Part shown: positions 7,924 through 17,461 of the stretch, one piece after another
Layout: each line of letters starts with the position of its first letter
How positions within the stretch are numbered: position 1 is the first letter of the stretch
Assembly: GCA_008015155.1 (NCBI GenBank)
Contig: SSFA01000008.1
Location: 186,001-250,000, forward strand
Origin: Thiothrix sp.
GTDB taxonomy: Bacteria; Pseudomonadota; Gammaproteobacteria; Thiotrichales; Thiotrichaceae
Direction: 5' to 3'
Length of the DNA stretch: 64,000 nucleotides
Translations under genes and position numbers: made by a program
The notes under the pieces: model-generated
The model's database searches: none
The model's input: the letters and a program-made list of their open reading frames with translations, nothing else
Told to the model about the DNA's origin: nothing

Positions 7924-8541
7924 TTGAAAATTTTTACCCAAGTGCTGCGCCCGTTCATAGGGCTGACTCTAAGTGCTAGTTTCTTCAGTTTAACTACCCC
8001 TGTGTTAGCGGATGGCTTTCATTATCAAATTCAAGCTGCCAGCAAGCTGATGAGTAACCCTGCTGGTGAACTGACTGCTGTGAATATGACTTGGACCTAT
8101 GATGCCGAACTAACGGGGATTTTATTAGAAGACGAAGACCTATCTGAAGCTAATAAAGCCGCTACACTTAAACAACGGGCTAGTGATATTTTAGAGGATC
8201 TATTTAAGCTAGGTTATTTCAGCAAATTAACAGTGGATGGACAAACACTGAGCTTTAGTAAGGTACAAGACTATAATATGGTTTTGAACCCTGATCAAAG
8301 TATGAACTTAAGCTTTCAAGTTCCTTTGAAAACGCCTATGGCAGTGGCTGGAAAAAAAATTAGCTTAAGCTTAGCGGATCCAGATGGGGTAGCAACGCTG
8401 TTTTACAAAAATCCACAAGACGCAAGCCTAGATGAAAATCTAACAAAGATATGCTCTATGCCTAAACTTAGTAAGCTCACTGTAGAGATGCCGAACGATC
8501 ACAAGATCGATGTACCTAGCACTGAATCTGAGTGTAAATAA
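7924..8541 (+). CDS. DUF1007-like secreted protein (second of two, paralogue)
   Basis: 205 residues, clearly paralogous to the preceding gene throughout: ADGFHYQIQAASKLMSNPAGELTAVNMTWTYD, LPLKT-type PLKTPM, SLADPDGVATLFY and the C-terminal Cys pair (KICSMP, SECK). It has a signal peptide ending near TPVLADG. The start is TTG with AAGGAA upstream. The two copies have diverged substantially, so the duplication is not recent. Together with HupE and the small membrane protein it probably forms a four-gene metal-handling operon ended by the hairpin at 8549-8576. Confidence 0.72.
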   Translation: MKIFTQVLRPFIGLTLSASFFSLTTPVLADGFHYQIQAASKLMSNPAGELTAVNMTWTYDAELTGILLEDEDLSEANKAATLKQRASDILEDLFKLGYFSKLTVDGQTLSFSKVQDYNMVLNPDQSMNLSFQVPLKTPMAVAGKKISLSLADPDGVATLFYKNPQDASLDENLTKICSMPKLSKLTVEMPNDHKIDVPSTESECK

Positions 8542-8548
8542 ACCAAGC

Positions 8549-8576
8549 AGCAGCGCTTAATTTATTAGGCGCTGCT
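8549..8576. terminator. Hairpin terminator between the DUF1007 pair and a convergent secreted-protein gene
   Basis: AGCAGCGC (8549-8556) pairs perfectly with GCGCTGCT (8569-8576) across a 12-nt AT-rich loop. The following TACTTTAATT is only moderately T-rich. The genes on either side converge. Confidence 0.6.
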
Positions 8577-8594
8577 TACTTTAATTGCTAAATC

Positions 8595-9101
8595 TTAATA
8601 CCGATCACCATTCCAACCCCCATAAGGTGGGCGGTGATGTTGACCCCTACGTTCACTATCATGACGCTCACGCCAAATATTACGGCTAGCTTGATTTAAG
8701 CGTGCTACTAAGTCATTACGCTCTTGCAGGGTAAGACAACCATCTCTACGCATCCGCGATTCTATAGACGCAATATGATCCTGTTGTGCTAATAGAGACT
8801 CCATTTCAGAACGGGTTAAATCCCCATCTTGGCGACCTGCATAAATGCGACTGGATTGTTCAGCTTGCATCTGATCGACTTGATAGCCAGGTACACAACG
8901 AGGTGGCGGCTCATAATACCGTGGTGGGACATAGCGCGGTGGTACTGGTGGTACGACATGAATACTAAAATGTCCACCCGGATGTCTATGATGTTCAGAC
9001 TCCCAGCCTTGGTTTTCGTAAATGTAATTTTCTGCACTAGCCATGCTGCTCAAACATAAACTGCTGACAGCAAGACTTAACACTAAAGCTTTTTTAAACA
9101 T
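8595..9101 (-). CDS. Small secreted protein with a charged helical domain and His/Arg/Pro-rich linkers
   Basis: From ATG 9101 the protein has 168 residues; the frame extends further upstream, but AAGGAG lies just before 9101 and the signal peptide (KKALVLSLAVSSLCLSSMASA) starts there. After a His/Pro-rich linker (PPVPPRYVPPRYYEPPP) comes a helical hairpin-like segment, RQDGDLTRSEMESLLAQQ ... RRDGCLTLQERNDLVARL, then a basic His/Arg-rich tail. The two DG-x-LT-x-x-E units resemble the helical part of the protein at 28104-28559 (GKLTRGEERLL, HRLSNKERNSLE), so the two may be relatives. Function unknown. Confidence 0.75.
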   Translation of the reverse strand: MFKKALVLSLAVSSLCLSSMASAENYIYENQGWESEHHRHPGGHFSIHVVPPVPPRYVPPRYYEPPPRCVPGYQVDQMQAEQSSRIYAGRQDGDLTRSEMESLLAQQDHIASIESRMRRDGCLTLQERNDLVARLNQASRNIWRERHDSERRGQHHRPPYGGWNGDRY

Positions 9102-9479
9102 GCTCCACTCCTTACAAAGCCTAATCAGGCTAGATGAGTTATTTAGATTTAGACGTTTATATGAATAGCGTCCAGATCTTACTTCAATTGCTGAACCCAG
9201 TATGAAAATCAACTGGATGTTATGCCATAACAAAGGCTGCTCTATTTAATAAACTAATATTTATTAGCCTTCGGAATTTAATAACAAGTTAGCATTAACC
9301 TAGATCGAACTGACTAATCATTCTTATTAAAAACCATATTAACTAACTGTTTTTATTATATTTTTTAAAATGTTATTGGATAACAAACTCAAGTTATCGA
9401 ATAATCTTAGCCATCCTGTTAGTCTAAAGCCTTTGAGAAATCTGGTTAATTTAATAGGGCAAATGAAGGGAGAGCAATA
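9102..9479. other. AT-rich divergent intergenic region without a gene
   Basis: This 378-nt stretch separates divergent genes and should hold both promoters. It becomes strongly AT-rich from about 9240, with short inverted motifs such as AATAAACTAATATTTATT near 9248 and runs of TTTTTAAAA. I see no ORF with a ribosome binding site and no recognisable RNA. AGGGAGAG just before 9480 is the ribosome binding site of the next gene. Confidence 0.5.
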
Positions 9480-9755
9480 ATGAAAAAATTAAGCTATATA
9501 CTGCTAATTCCAATTTTAGTCAGTCTACAGGCAAATGCTTATGCCTTAAGCTGTGAAGTTGATTTTCGGGCTAAACGCGAGGTACAAGAAAGCCACTGGT
9601 TTGGAAATGTCGAGCGACCTGAATTTAGATCTGGCACAGTAGCAGGCATGGGAGACAATCCGCGCGACTGTGAACGCGATGCTCTAGCACCGCTGATTGA
9701 GGAAGGCTGGCAAATTACCTTTCAACGGACGCGCATCACAGCAACTAAGGGCTAG
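9480..9755 (+). CDS. Small secreted protein of unknown function
   Basis: 91 residues with a clean signal peptide (KKLSYILLIPILVSLQANAYALS) and a mature part of about 66 residues. Two cysteines (LSCEVDF, RDCERDA) may form one disulfide. AGGGAGAG precedes the ATG, and an AT-rich promoter region lies upstream, so I treat it as a real gene. It overlaps the convergent gene at 9752 by 4 nt. I do not recognise the family. Confidence 0.65.
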   Translation: MKKLSYILLIPILVSLQANAYALSCEVDFRAKREVQESHWFGNVERPEFRSGTVAGMGDNPRDCERDALAPLIEEGWQITFQRTRITATKG

Positions 9756-10393
9756 TGCGCTTCAGTTTCATCATCTAAAACGTGGATATGGGTGGCTTCC
9801 ATATCCAGCCAATAGCCCTTCCCTCGCCGATTCTGAATTAAACTTTTTTCCAATAAACGCGCGCCTAATTCCTCGCGTAAGCGCTTAATCAGCTGTGTGC
9901 CATTGTCACCGGGTAAATCTGCCGGATGTAAAGGTAGCTCCGCTTGACGCTTAATCACCAACTCACGCAAGGTTTGCATTTGCGCCCGATTCAGTTCTAG
10001 TTCTAGCTGATTTAAGCGTAAGCGATTGCCAGTGAGAAACTCTAGACGCTCTACCACTAAACCTTGCTCACGCCACAGCGCTAAACGTCGTTTATCTCGG
10101 CTCCACGCATACATCTGTACCGCAAACAGAATAAGGGTCAGCACTAAAGCGGCAATGAGTAAGCCAATTAAAGTAGTCATAAACTCAAAAGTGAGGGAAA
10201 CAAAGCGCACATACTCTTCAAAGCTTTGCTCTTCCGTAATAGCACTACCCGCAGGATAAAGCGGCGAAGCAGAAAAGTTCAGCAAAGAAAAGATAGCAAT
10301 ACCTACTAATGCCGTAATAGACACGAGCAAAATTAAGGCAATGACTAAAGAGAAATAGGAATGACCAAAAAGTTTGCTGAATTTGTTTTTCAT
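9752..10393 (-). CDS. Membrane-anchored regulator with C-terminal OmpR/PhoB-type winged helix
   Basis: 213 residues. Two membrane helices (about 14-38 and 65-93) bracket a short outside loop of about 26 residues, and basic residues before helix 1 and after helix 2 (YAWSRDKRRLAL) put both ends in the cytoplasm. Residues 125-197 read as an OmpR-type winged helix: LELELNRAQMQTLREL, then PLHPADL, the recognition-helix-like GTQLIKRLREEL, and the wing IQNRRGKGYWLD, matching the family's TVRGxGYxL hairpin. CadC and ToxR carry this domain at the N-terminus before a single helix; here the order is reversed with two helices. It is alone on its strand, so its target is unknown. Domain assignment is by eye and fairly secure at the wing. 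Confidence 0.7.
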   Translation of the reverse strand: MKNKFSKLFGHSYFSLVIALILLVSITALVGIAIFSLLNFSASPLYPAGSAITEEQSFEEYVRFVSLTFEFMTTLIGLLIAALVLTLILFAVQMYAWSRDKRRLALWREQGLVVERLEFLTGNRLRLNQLELELNRAQMQTLRELVIKRQAELPLHPADLPGDNGTQLIKRLREELGARLLEKSLIQNRRGKGYWLDMEATHIHVLDDETEAH

Positions 10394-10473
10394 AGCTGCC
10401 TTGTTATTAATCTTGCTGTGCTAAACTTGGATTAGCCTCTGCGGAATAGGTTCCTTGGCAGCTCCAGCCTACT

Positions 10474-11586
10474 TTAAGGGCTGACGGTATTATTGACCAA
10501 TGCATCACCCTTGAGACGTCTTACTACACTATCAACTTCCACCGGCTGAGCATTATTCACTAAAGTATTATTATCTGTGCGTACATTAATAGAACCATTG
10601 CCCCGATTGGCTTCTACGCGATTATAACCAGAGTTATCCCAGTAATATTTAAAGGTCAGAAAGCTCGCATAAACCGGCTTAGCACAATCCCAGTCTTCTA
10701 AATTCCAGTCAACACGTTTACCAATTTCTACTGCCCCTCCTGCTCCATTATTTTGGATGAGGTTATTACGAATTAAATTCCGCTCCGCTTCAAAAATCCG
10801 TGGGACATAATTAGGATCAGTGCTTACTTTTTCACCACAATTAGCATAGAGATGAATACCACCTCGTGCATTACCCGTTAAAGTATTACGATTCACTCGG
10901 TTGTTATAACTGCCATCAATCGCAATCGCCTCGCGCATGCCACGTCCTTGCTTAGGTTTACCTTGCGGATCAAGAAAACCACTCTCAGTGATGACATTAT
11001 TAGCAATGGTATTCGCAAATGAACCGGTGTCTAAGTAAACGGCTGGCCCTTGTGCAGCCGTAATCCGGCTTTTTCTTAAAGTGACTTTACTATTCCCTAC
11101 CCAGACATAAACCGCGCTACCTTTCGGCTTAATAAAGCTCATATTCTCAATCATCACTCCACTAGTAGCAGTGCGTTGAATATAAGGATAATAAGCCTGT
11201 GGATTACGACGTAAATTTTGTAAATCATTACTGGTTAGAGCACGATGCACGTATAAAGCGGTACCATAACCGCGAATCGTGCCATTTCTTACGCTCACAT
11301 TGCGGGTAGGGTGCTGCGGATCAGTGGTTGTAAACATAATTGCCGCTGCAAAACCAGGACTACTGAGCGTAGAACCATTCAAGTCTAAGTTAGCATTTTG
11401 CACATTTTCAAAAACGAAGCGCGTATTGGTCAGTGTGCAGCCTGCTGGCAAAGTCATATGTGTTTTCACTTGTACAATTTGGCCATTTAAGTTGGCACAA
11501 CTCGATTCAACCTGAGTAGTCTTGGCTAAACAAGGTTGAGCTAGTAAGCCTATTCCTAACAGCACCACTAAGACTTTATCCCACAT
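10474..11586 (-). CDS. Secreted right-handed parallel beta-helix protein
   Basis: 370 residues with a signal peptide (VLVVLLGIGLLAQPCLA). The rest shows repeating short strands ending in Asn-rich turns (NLDLNGSTL, NVSVRNGTIRG, NTIANNVITESG, NRVNRNTLTGN, RNLIRNNLIQNN, NNTLVNNA), the pattern of pectate-lyase-like or NosD/CASH beta-helices. Such folds occur in polysaccharide lyases, epimerases and surface adhesins. No lyase catalytic Asp/Arg/Lys set is recognisable from sequence, so I do not assign an enzyme. AGGTG precedes the ATG. Confidence 0.8.
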   Translation of the reverse strand: MWDKVLVVLLGIGLLAQPCLAKTTQVESSCANLNGQIVQVKTHMTLPAGCTLTNTRFVFENVQNANLDLNGSTLSSPGFAAAIMFTTTDPQHPTRNVSVRNGTIRGYGTALYVHRALTSNDLQNLRRNPQAYYPYIQRTATSGVMIENMSFIKPKGSAVYVWVGNSKVTLRKSRITAAQGPAVYLDTGSFANTIANNVITESGFLDPQGKPKQGRGMREAIAIDGSYNNRVNRNTLTGNARGGIHLYANCGEKVSTDPNYVPRIFEAERNLIRNNLIQNNGAGGAVEIGKRVDWNLEDWDCAKPVYASFLTFKYYWDNSGYNRVEANRGNGSINVRTDNNTLVNNAQPVEVDSVVRRLKGDALVNNTVSP

Positions 11587-11639
11587 GACAGCACCTAATT
11601 TAAGAAAAACTATTATTAAACCCTATTCTAGCTACAAAC

Positions 11640-14462
11640 TTACAAGATCCGCTTCAAAAACTCCCCAGTAAAGGAACCTTTGGTTTTTGCGACTTGCTCA
11701 GGTGTCCCGACTGCAATAATTTTACCACCACGGCTACCACCTTCTGGGCCTAAATCCACTACCCAATCAGCGGTTTTGATTACATCCAAATTATGCTCAA
11801 TCACCACGACGGTATTACCGCCATCTCTGAGCCGATGCAGCACTTTCAACAACTGATCCACATCATGGAAATGTAAGCCGGTGGTTGGTTCGTCCAGAAT
11901 ATAGATCGTTTTTCCGGTTTCGCGTTTGGACAGCTCTTTAGCTAATTTTACCCGTTGTGCTTCTCCACCTGATAGCGTCGTCGCATTTTGCCCGAGCGTA
12001 ATATAGGACAAGCCAACATCCATTAAAGTTTTGAGCTTGGTATAAATCGACGGCACGGCGGCAAAAAACTCGCAAGCATCTTCCACGGTCATCGCTAGGA
12101 CTTCGCTAATATTTTTACCTTTGTAGCGCACATCTAAAGTTTCACGGTTATAGCGTTTGCCATTACAGACTTCACAGGTGACATACACATCAGGTAAGAA
12201 GTGCATTTCAACTTTAATCACCCCGTCACCCGCACAAGCCTCACAACGCCCACCTTTGACATTAAAGGAGAACCGCCCCGGCTGATAGCCCCGTGAACGT
12301 GCTTCTTGCGTAGCTGCGAAAATATCCCGAATCGCCGTGAAAACACCTGTATAAGTCGCGGGGTTCGAACGAGGTGTGCGCCCGATTGGGCTTTGGTCGA
12401 TATCAATAATTTTATCGATTTGCTCGACCCCTTCCACAGCTTTAACAGGTGCTACTTCCACACTGCTATCATGTAAATGCCGTGCTAAATAGGGGTAAAG
12501 CGTGCGATTAATCAGGGTTGACTTGCCAGAACCTGAAACACCTGTAATACAAGTTAATAAACCTAAAGGAATTTCCAAACTGACATTTTGGAGATTATTG
12601 CCGGTAGCGCCTAAGAGCTTAATCAAGCGCTCTGGATTGACTGGCGTACGCTGTTTGGGAATCTCAATCCGCCGTTGACCACACAAGAACTGCCCTGTGA
12701 CTGATTCTGGAACCTCAGCGACTTCTAAAGGCTTACCTTGGGCAATAATTTGCCCACCATGCACGCCCGCACCTGGGCCAATATCCAACACGAAATCAGC
12801 ACTACGAATCGCATCTTCATCATGCTCAACCACAATGACCGTATTCCCTAAATCACGCAGGCGAAACAAAGTACGTAATAAGCGATCATTATCCCGCTGA
12901 TGCAAGCCAATCGACGGCTCATCCAATACATACATCACCCCGACTAAACCCGCGCCAATTTGCGAAGCCAAGCGTATCCGCTGCGCTTCACCACCAGATA
13001 AGGTTTCTGCACTACGGCTTAAGGTTAAATAATCCAAACCCACATTCACGAGAAACTCTAAACGTAGACAAATTTCCCGAATAATTTTCTCAGCAATTTT
13101 CCCCTGAGTTCCGGGCAGGATTAAATCACGGAAAAACGCATGTGCTTCGCCTATCGGCAATAAACTTAAACTCGGTAAATTCTTTTCAGCCACTAGCACA
13201 TTGCGTGCTTGCTCATTCAAACGTGTCCCTTGGCAATCCGGACAAGGCCGGCTGGATAAATACTTGGCTAATTCTTCACGCACCATATTGGAATCGGTGT
13301 CACGATAACGACGCTCTAGATTATTAATCACGCCTTCAAATTCGTGGCTACGTTGATAAACTTGGCCTTTTTGCCCTACATAGGTGAATTCGACCTTATC
13401 TTTGCCACTACCATACAGAATGATTTTGCGTGTGGTATCAGTTAAATCTTTCCACGGAGCATGCACATCAAAGCCATAGTAATCAGCCAATGAGGTCATC
13501 ATCTGAAAATAATAGGCATTGCGTTGATCCCAACCACGCACAGCGCCCTCAGCCACACTTAATTTTTCATTTTGAATGACGCGCTCAGGATCAAAATATT
13601 GCTTTACCCCCAAACCATCACAGGTAGAACAAGCGCCTTGTGGAGCATTAAAGGAAAAGAGGCGCGGCTCCAATTCAGGTAACGACCAGCCACAATGGGG
13701 ACAAGCATAATTCGCCGAAAAGGTTAGCTCTTTGCCCTCAGCGCTCTCCATCGGTGCGATGATTGCTAAGCCATCCGACAATTTTAGGGCTGTTTCAAAA
13801 GACTCTGCTAAGCGTAGTTGCAGATCTTCACGTACTTTAAAACGATCCACGACCACTTCAATGGTGTGTTTCTTGCGTAGTTCTAGTTTCGGAGCGTCTT
13901 CCAAATCATAAACTTGCCCATTCACCCGCACCCGCAAAAAGCCTTGTAAACGCAAGGATTCAAATAACTGCAGATGCTCGCCTTTGCGCTCGCGAATGAC
14001 TGGAGCTAAGAGCATTAAGCGAGCTTCAGCAGGCATCGCTAACACTTGATCAACCATTTGGCTCACGGTCTGCACTTGCAAATCGACCTGATGGGTTGGG
14101 CAGCGGGGTATCCCTGCACGTGCAAACAGCAGACGCAAATAATCGTGAATCTCAGTAATTGTCCCCACCGTCGAACGTGGGTTATGCGAAGTCGTTTTCT
14201 GCTCGATAGAAATCGCGGGTGATAAGCCTTCAATATGATCAAGGTCTGGCTTATCCATCATGGATAAGAATTGACGAGCATATGCCGATAAAGATTCTAC
14301 ATAACGCCGCTGGCCTTCAGCAAAAATCGTATCAAAAGCTAAAGAAGATTTACCCGAACCTGACAACCCCGTAATGACAATCAGCTTGTCGCGCGGCAAA
14401 TCAACGTCGATATTTTTGAGATTATGAGTACGCGCACCACGCACGCGGATGTACTTGTCCAT
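11640..14462 (-). CDS. uvrA: Excinuclease ABC subunit A
   Basis: 940 residues, the usual length. It contains two ABC ATPase modules: Walker [10 protein letters not shown] near residue 33 and GVSGSGKST in the second half, each with an LSGGEAQR signature. Zinc modules are visible as CPHCGW...CSTCDG and CEACAGDG...[10 protein letters not shown]. UvrA recognises bulky DNA lesions as a dimer and loads UvrB in nucleotide excision repair. The gene stands alone and is divergent from the YdcF-type gene; no LexA box was looked for exhaustively and none is obvious in the 180-nt upstream gap. There is no strong ribosome binding site, but the N-terminus [17 protein letters not shown] is the family start. 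Confidence 0.97.
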   Translation of the reverse strand: MDKYIRVRGARTHNLKNIDVDLPRDKLIVITGLSGSGKSSLAFDTIFAEGQRRYVESLSAYARQFLSMMDKPDLDHIEGLSPAISIEQKTTSHNPRSTVGTITEIHDYLRLLFARAGIPRCPTHQVDLQVQTVSQMVDQVLAMPAEARLMLLAPVIRERKGEHLQLFESLRLQGFLRVRVNGQVYDLEDAPKLELRKKHTIEVVVDRFKVREDLQLRLAESFETALKLSDGLAIIAPMESAEGKELTFSANYACPHCGWSLPELEPRLFSFNAPQGACSTCDGLGVKQYFDPERVIQNEKLSVAEGAVRGWDQRNAYYFQMMTSLADYYGFDVHAPWKDLTDTTRKIILYGSGKDKVEFTYVGQKGQVYQRSHEFEGVINNLERRYRDTDSNMVREELAKYLSSRPCPDCQGTRLNEQARNVLVAEKNLPSLSLLPIGEAHAFFRDLILPGTQGKIAEKIIREICLRLEFLVNVGLDYLTLSRSAETLSGGEAQRIRLASQIGAGLVGVMYVLDEPSIGLHQRDNDRLLRTLFRLRDLGNTVIVVEHDEDAIRSADFVLDIGPGAGVHGGQIIAQGKPLEVAEVPESVTGQFLCGQRRIEIPKQRTPVNPERLIKLLGATGNNLQNVSLEIPLGLLTCITGVSGSGKSTLINRTLYPYLARHLHDSSVEVAPVKAVEGVEQIDKIIDIDQSPIGRTPRSNPATYTGVFTAIRDIFAATQEARSRGYQPGRFSFNVKGGRCEACAGDGVIKVEMHFLPDVYVTCEVCNGKRYNRETLDVRYKGKNISEVLAMTVEDACEFFAAVPSIYTKLKTLMDVGLSYITLGQNATTLSGGEAQRVKLAKELSKRETGKTIYILDEPTTGLHFHDVDQLLKVLHRLRDGGNTVVVIEHNLDVIKTADWVVDLGPEGGSRGGKIIAVGTPEQVAKTKGSFTGEFLKRIL

Positions 14463-14642
14463 GGGGTTTGCAAGCCTAAACCAAACAAAAAACGAATCTT
14501 ATCAGGTTTATTTAGCTGCTGGCATTACCTGTTTAAAACTTACTGGTTTAAGCGTTTACCAACAGCACACTGCTGTTGAATCCCTACTATCTCAGCGCAA
14601 GCTGCACAGGAGTTGCACAGAAGTCATTTACCATAGGCTCAT

Positions 14643-15248
14643 ATGCTTAAGCACTCATTGACACCGGCTACAATGCTAAAACTACTAAAATGGCTCGTTC
14701 TGTTCCTAGGAATTTGGTTGTTTACTCTCAGTGTTTTTATCTGGCAATTTGGCAAACTAGATCAAGCTCGCCCCTCCGACTGTATCATTGTGTTGGGGGC
14801 AGCCATTGCTGGTACAGAGCCTTCGCCTGTATTTGCAGAGCGCATTCGCCATGCTGTTTATTTGTATAAACAAGGCTTTGCTAAACAATTGATTTTTACA
14901 GGTGGGATTGGTCAGGGTCAGCACTATTCAGAAAGTCGTATTGCCCGTCATTTTGCTCAGCAACTAGCGATTCCCAACACAGCTATCCTCATTGAAGAAC
15001 ATTCGCGTACCACTCAAGAAAACTTAGTTGAAGCAGCCAAGCTCATGCATGCTCACGGTTTAACGTCTGCCATTATTGTTAGTGATCCGCTCCATATGAA
15101 ACGTGCTTTGCTGATGGCTCATGATCAAGCAATCTCAGCCGTTTCCTCACCTACACCCAGCTCACAATATCGTTCATGGCCTAAACGCTTAAAGTTTTTA
15201 GGGCGAGAACTTTATTTCATACATTATTATTTTCTAACGGGAAAATAA
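14643..15248 (+). CDS. YdcF/SanA family (DUF218) membrane-anchored protein
   Basis: 201 residues with one N-terminal membrane helix (WLVLFLGIWLFTLSVFIW) and a DUF218 domain. Motifs are CIIVLGAAI, SPVFAERIRHAVYLYKQGFAKQLIFTGG, the acidic ESRIARHFA helix, IEEHSRTTQENLVEAAKLM and IVSDPLHMKRALLMA. Relatives (SanA, ElyC, YdcF) influence envelope permeability and peptidoglycan precursor supply; the chemistry is not settled. An in-frame ATG at 14673 could also start the protein just before the membrane helix. Confidence 0.86.
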   Translation: MLKHSLTPATMLKLLKWLVLFLGIWLFTLSVFIWQFGKLDQARPSDCIIVLGAAIAGTEPSPVFAERIRHAVYLYKQGFAKQLIFTGGIGQGQHYSESRIARHFAQQLAIPNTAILIEEHSRTTQENLVEAAKLMHAHGLTSAIIVSDPLHMKRALLMAHDQAISAVSSPTPSSQYRSWPKRLKFLGRELYFIHYYFLTGK

Positions 15249-15272
15249 GTGACTCGGACAGGCTACACCTGT

Positions 15273-15821
15273 CTAAATCAAAATAGGTCGATTGCTACGC
15301 TCATTACCTGGCTCTTGAAGCCTTGCAGTATAGAAGGCTTGTAAAGTCTGTCCAATGAGTTGGACGCCAGTTAGCACACCTTCTACATAATGTTCTTGCA
15401 TAAATTGGCTAGTCACTTGCTCACAAATAGTTTGCCAATGTTCAGATGTAACAAACTGATGAATCCCCCGATCAGCTAGTAGCTCGACTTGACGCTCACA
15501 AATATTTACATACAGCAACATGCCACTATTGTATTCGGTATCCCAGACTTGGTAATGACTAAACAAATCGAGGGCGCGCTGTTGAGTATCTAAATAATAA
15601 GCCAGTTTGAGCGGTAAATTGCCTTCGATAATGACTACAATTTCACCGACATGACCTAATTCTGCAGACTTTACCGCTTGTTCAATTTGACTCAAGCTGT
15701 CCTGTTTAAAATAACGCTCAGTCAACCACGGCATATATAAAGCATGCCGCCACCAACGCTTTAAGCGACTGGTTGAGCGGGTGGAGTTTGCTGAAACTTG
15801 TTGTTTAGTTACAGTTACCAT
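15273..15821 (-). CDS. TPM domain protein (third gene of lemA-TPM operon)
   Basis: 182 residues containing a TPM-fold domain from about residue 40: LSQIEQAVKSAELGHVGEIVVIIEG, VWDTEYNSGMLLYVNICERQVELLADRGIHQFV, then a C-terminal helix pair. The VELLADRGI stretch is the family's conserved core. No signal peptide is evident, though a basic N-terminus precedes it. The ATG overlaps the stop of the preceding TPM gene by 7 nt, so the pair are translationally coupled. In many bacteria LemA is followed by one secreted and one further TPM protein, just as here; the biochemical role is unclear. Confidence 0.85.
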   Translation of the reverse strand: MVTVTKQQVSANSTRSTSRLKRWWRHALYMPWLTERYFKQDSLSQIEQAVKSAELGHVGEIVVIIEGNLPLKLAYYLDTQQRALDLFSHYQVWDTEYNSGMLLYVNICERQVELLADRGIHQFVTSEHWQTICEQVTSQFMQEHYVEGVLTGVQLIGQTLQAFYTARLQEPGNERSNRPILI

Positions 15822-16750
15822 GAACCTGAGGCACCTCCACCACCAAAACCTCCGCCACCTCCGCTATAGCCCCCACCTCCACCGGAGCGCCCCATACCGC
15901 CGCCCCCAGTAAAAACAAAGCCCCCGCCTCCTTTGCGACCACGCCTACTCGTTGTACCCGTACTACTCAACAGCAGAATAAATAGAACCACTGCAACTAC
16001 CGCTGAGAGCCAGAGAGATAAACCAAATAAGCTAGAGCCTACTACTAAGGCTAGACCAGCCACGAGCGTTGCAGCTATAAAACGTCCCAAGAAAGAACCT
16101 AGAAACTGTCCTATGACAAATAGAAAAATACCTAGACCAAAAAGGTTCGCGAAAGGATCAGAAGGCTGTTCATGTAGTTGGTCTTGTGCTTGCATGGCTT
16201 GCGATTTTGCGACCTCTGGGTCTAACTGCAAAATTTGGTCAATCCGCTCTATGGCAGCTGTTAAGCCACCCGCATAATCACCCTCACGGAACGCAGGCGT
16301 CATGGACTCACGGATAATCCGACTGGTAATCACATCAGGAAGAATACCTTCTAAACCATAGCCGGTTAAAATCTGTACGCGTCGATCCTGCACTGCTACC
16401 AAAATTAATAAGCCGTTATCCTGCTGAGCGTTACCTAATTTCCATTGCTCTGCCATGCGCATAGCCGCATCAAAGATACTTTCACTGCCTGTAGATGGAA
16501 TAAGTACAATAGCCATCTGCGCCCGCCCTGCTTGATGAATGGCACGCAACTTAGCATCTAAAGCGGCAATGTCAGCAGTAGTCAAGGTTCTAGTCTGATC
16601 AATGACTGGAGCGTTTAAGCTAAGCGTGCTTGCTTGCGTAGTGTTTGTGGTTTGAGCATGCGCACAGGGCATCAGCAAGTTCCACGCTAAACAGCAGAGC
16701 AAGAGCCAAGACTTTAACCCCGAACTAAGCTTCAGATGCGAAACGAACAT
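15815..16750 (-). CDS. YgcG-type TPM domain protein with glycine-rich C-terminal tail
   Basis: 311 residues. A signal peptide (LLLCCLAWNLLMPCAHA) leads into a TPM domain (VIDQTRTLTTADIAALDAKL, IAIVLIPSTG-type MAIVLIPS, GNAQQDNGLLILVAVQDRRVQILTGYGLEG). Two membrane helices follow around residues 205-260, and the end is a basic patch with a Gly-rich tail (GGGGFVFTGGGG, SGGGGGYSGGGGG). This is the usual layout of YgcG-like proteins. The tail probably lies in the cytoplasm. The gene starts one nucleotide past the lemA stop. Confidence 0.9.
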   Translation of the reverse strand: MFVSHLKLSSGLKSWLLLCCLAWNLLMPCAHAQTTNTTQASTLSLNAPVIDQTRTLTTADIAALDAKLRAIHQAGRAQMAIVLIPSTGSESIFDAAMRMAEQWKLGNAQQDNGLLILVAVQDRRVQILTGYGLEGILPDVITSRIIRESMTPAFREGDYAGGLTAAIERIDQILQLDPEVAKSQAMQAQDQLHEQPSDPFANLFGLGIFLFVIGQFLGSFLGRFIAATLVAGLALVVGSSLFGLSLWLSAVVAVVLFILLLSSTGTTSRRGRKGGGGFVFTGGGGMGRSGGGGGYSGGGGGFGGGGASGSW

Positions 16751-16751
16751 G

Positions 16752-17372
16752 TTACTGGCCTGCTGGCTTAGGCTGAGTGAAGTCTACTTTGGGTGCACGC
16801 ATAATATTGGCCTCGCTATCGACGGTAAAACCCTCTTTAGGCTTCATGCCAATCACTTTAGCAGTGAGATTTTCAGGGAATTGACGCACGGTCGTATTGA
16901 AAGCCTGTACTTGCTCAATAAAGCGATTCCGCGCTACTGCAATACGATTTTCAGTACCCTCTAATTGCGCACTTAAATCCCGAAAGAGATTGTCTGACTT
17001 AAGATTCGGGTAGTTTTCACTCACTACCAATAAGCGAGATAAAGCCGAACTTAACTCGCCTTGAGCTGCGCTAAATTGCTTTAAGGCTTCCGGGTCATTT
17101 AAGGACTCTGGGCTGAGCTTCAGATTACCTACACTCGCGCGCGCATTGGTGACTTGAGTGAGAACATCTTTTTCTTGTGCCGCATAACCTTGTACGACAT
17201 TGACCAAGTTCGGCACCAAATCCGCCCGGCGCTGATATTGATTCAAGACTTCAGACCATGAAGCTTTCACAGCTTCGTCTTGCGCTTGTAAATTATTATA
17301 GCCACAGCCACTTAAGAACAAACTCAACAGCATTAAGCCTGCTAATCCTAAACCCTTACCCCAATTTAACAT
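16752..17372 (-). CDS. lemA: LemA family lipoprotein
   Basis: About 206 residues beginning with a lipoprotein signal (LMLLSLFLSGCGYNN) and then the LemA helical bundle: DEAVKASWSEVLNQYQRRADLVPNLVNVVQGYA, NYPNLKSDNLFRDLSAQLEGTENRIAVARNRF and FNTTVRQFPENL. Two ATGs are close: GGAG lies 7 nt before the second (17372) but only 1 nt before the first (17378), so I choose the second. LemA heads the operon lemA-TPM-TPM. The protein is expected to be anchored to a membrane facing the periplasm. Its molecular function is not established. Confidence 0.92.
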   Translation of the reverse strand: MLNWGKGLGLAGLMLLSLFLSGCGYNNLQAQDEAVKASWSEVLNQYQRRADLVPNLVNVVQGYAAQEKDVLTQVTNARASVGNLKLSPESLNDPEALKQFSAAQGELSSALSRLLVVSENYPNLKSDNLFRDLSAQLEGTENRIAVARNRFIEQVQAFNTTVRQFPENLTAKVIGMKPKEGFTVDSEANIMRAPKVDFTQPKPAGQ

Positions 17373-17461
17373 GTTCATGCTCCATAATAAGACTATATAC
17401 GAGTGTAGTTGGCTCTAAGACGACCGCCTTAAATTTAGGATAAAGTTCAGGGTTTATTAGC

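Noticed and set aside
12350..12375. GGGTTCGAAC, a tRNA T-loop-like string
   Set aside because: It lies inside uvrA in frame, and no acceptor or anticodon stem can be folded around it.
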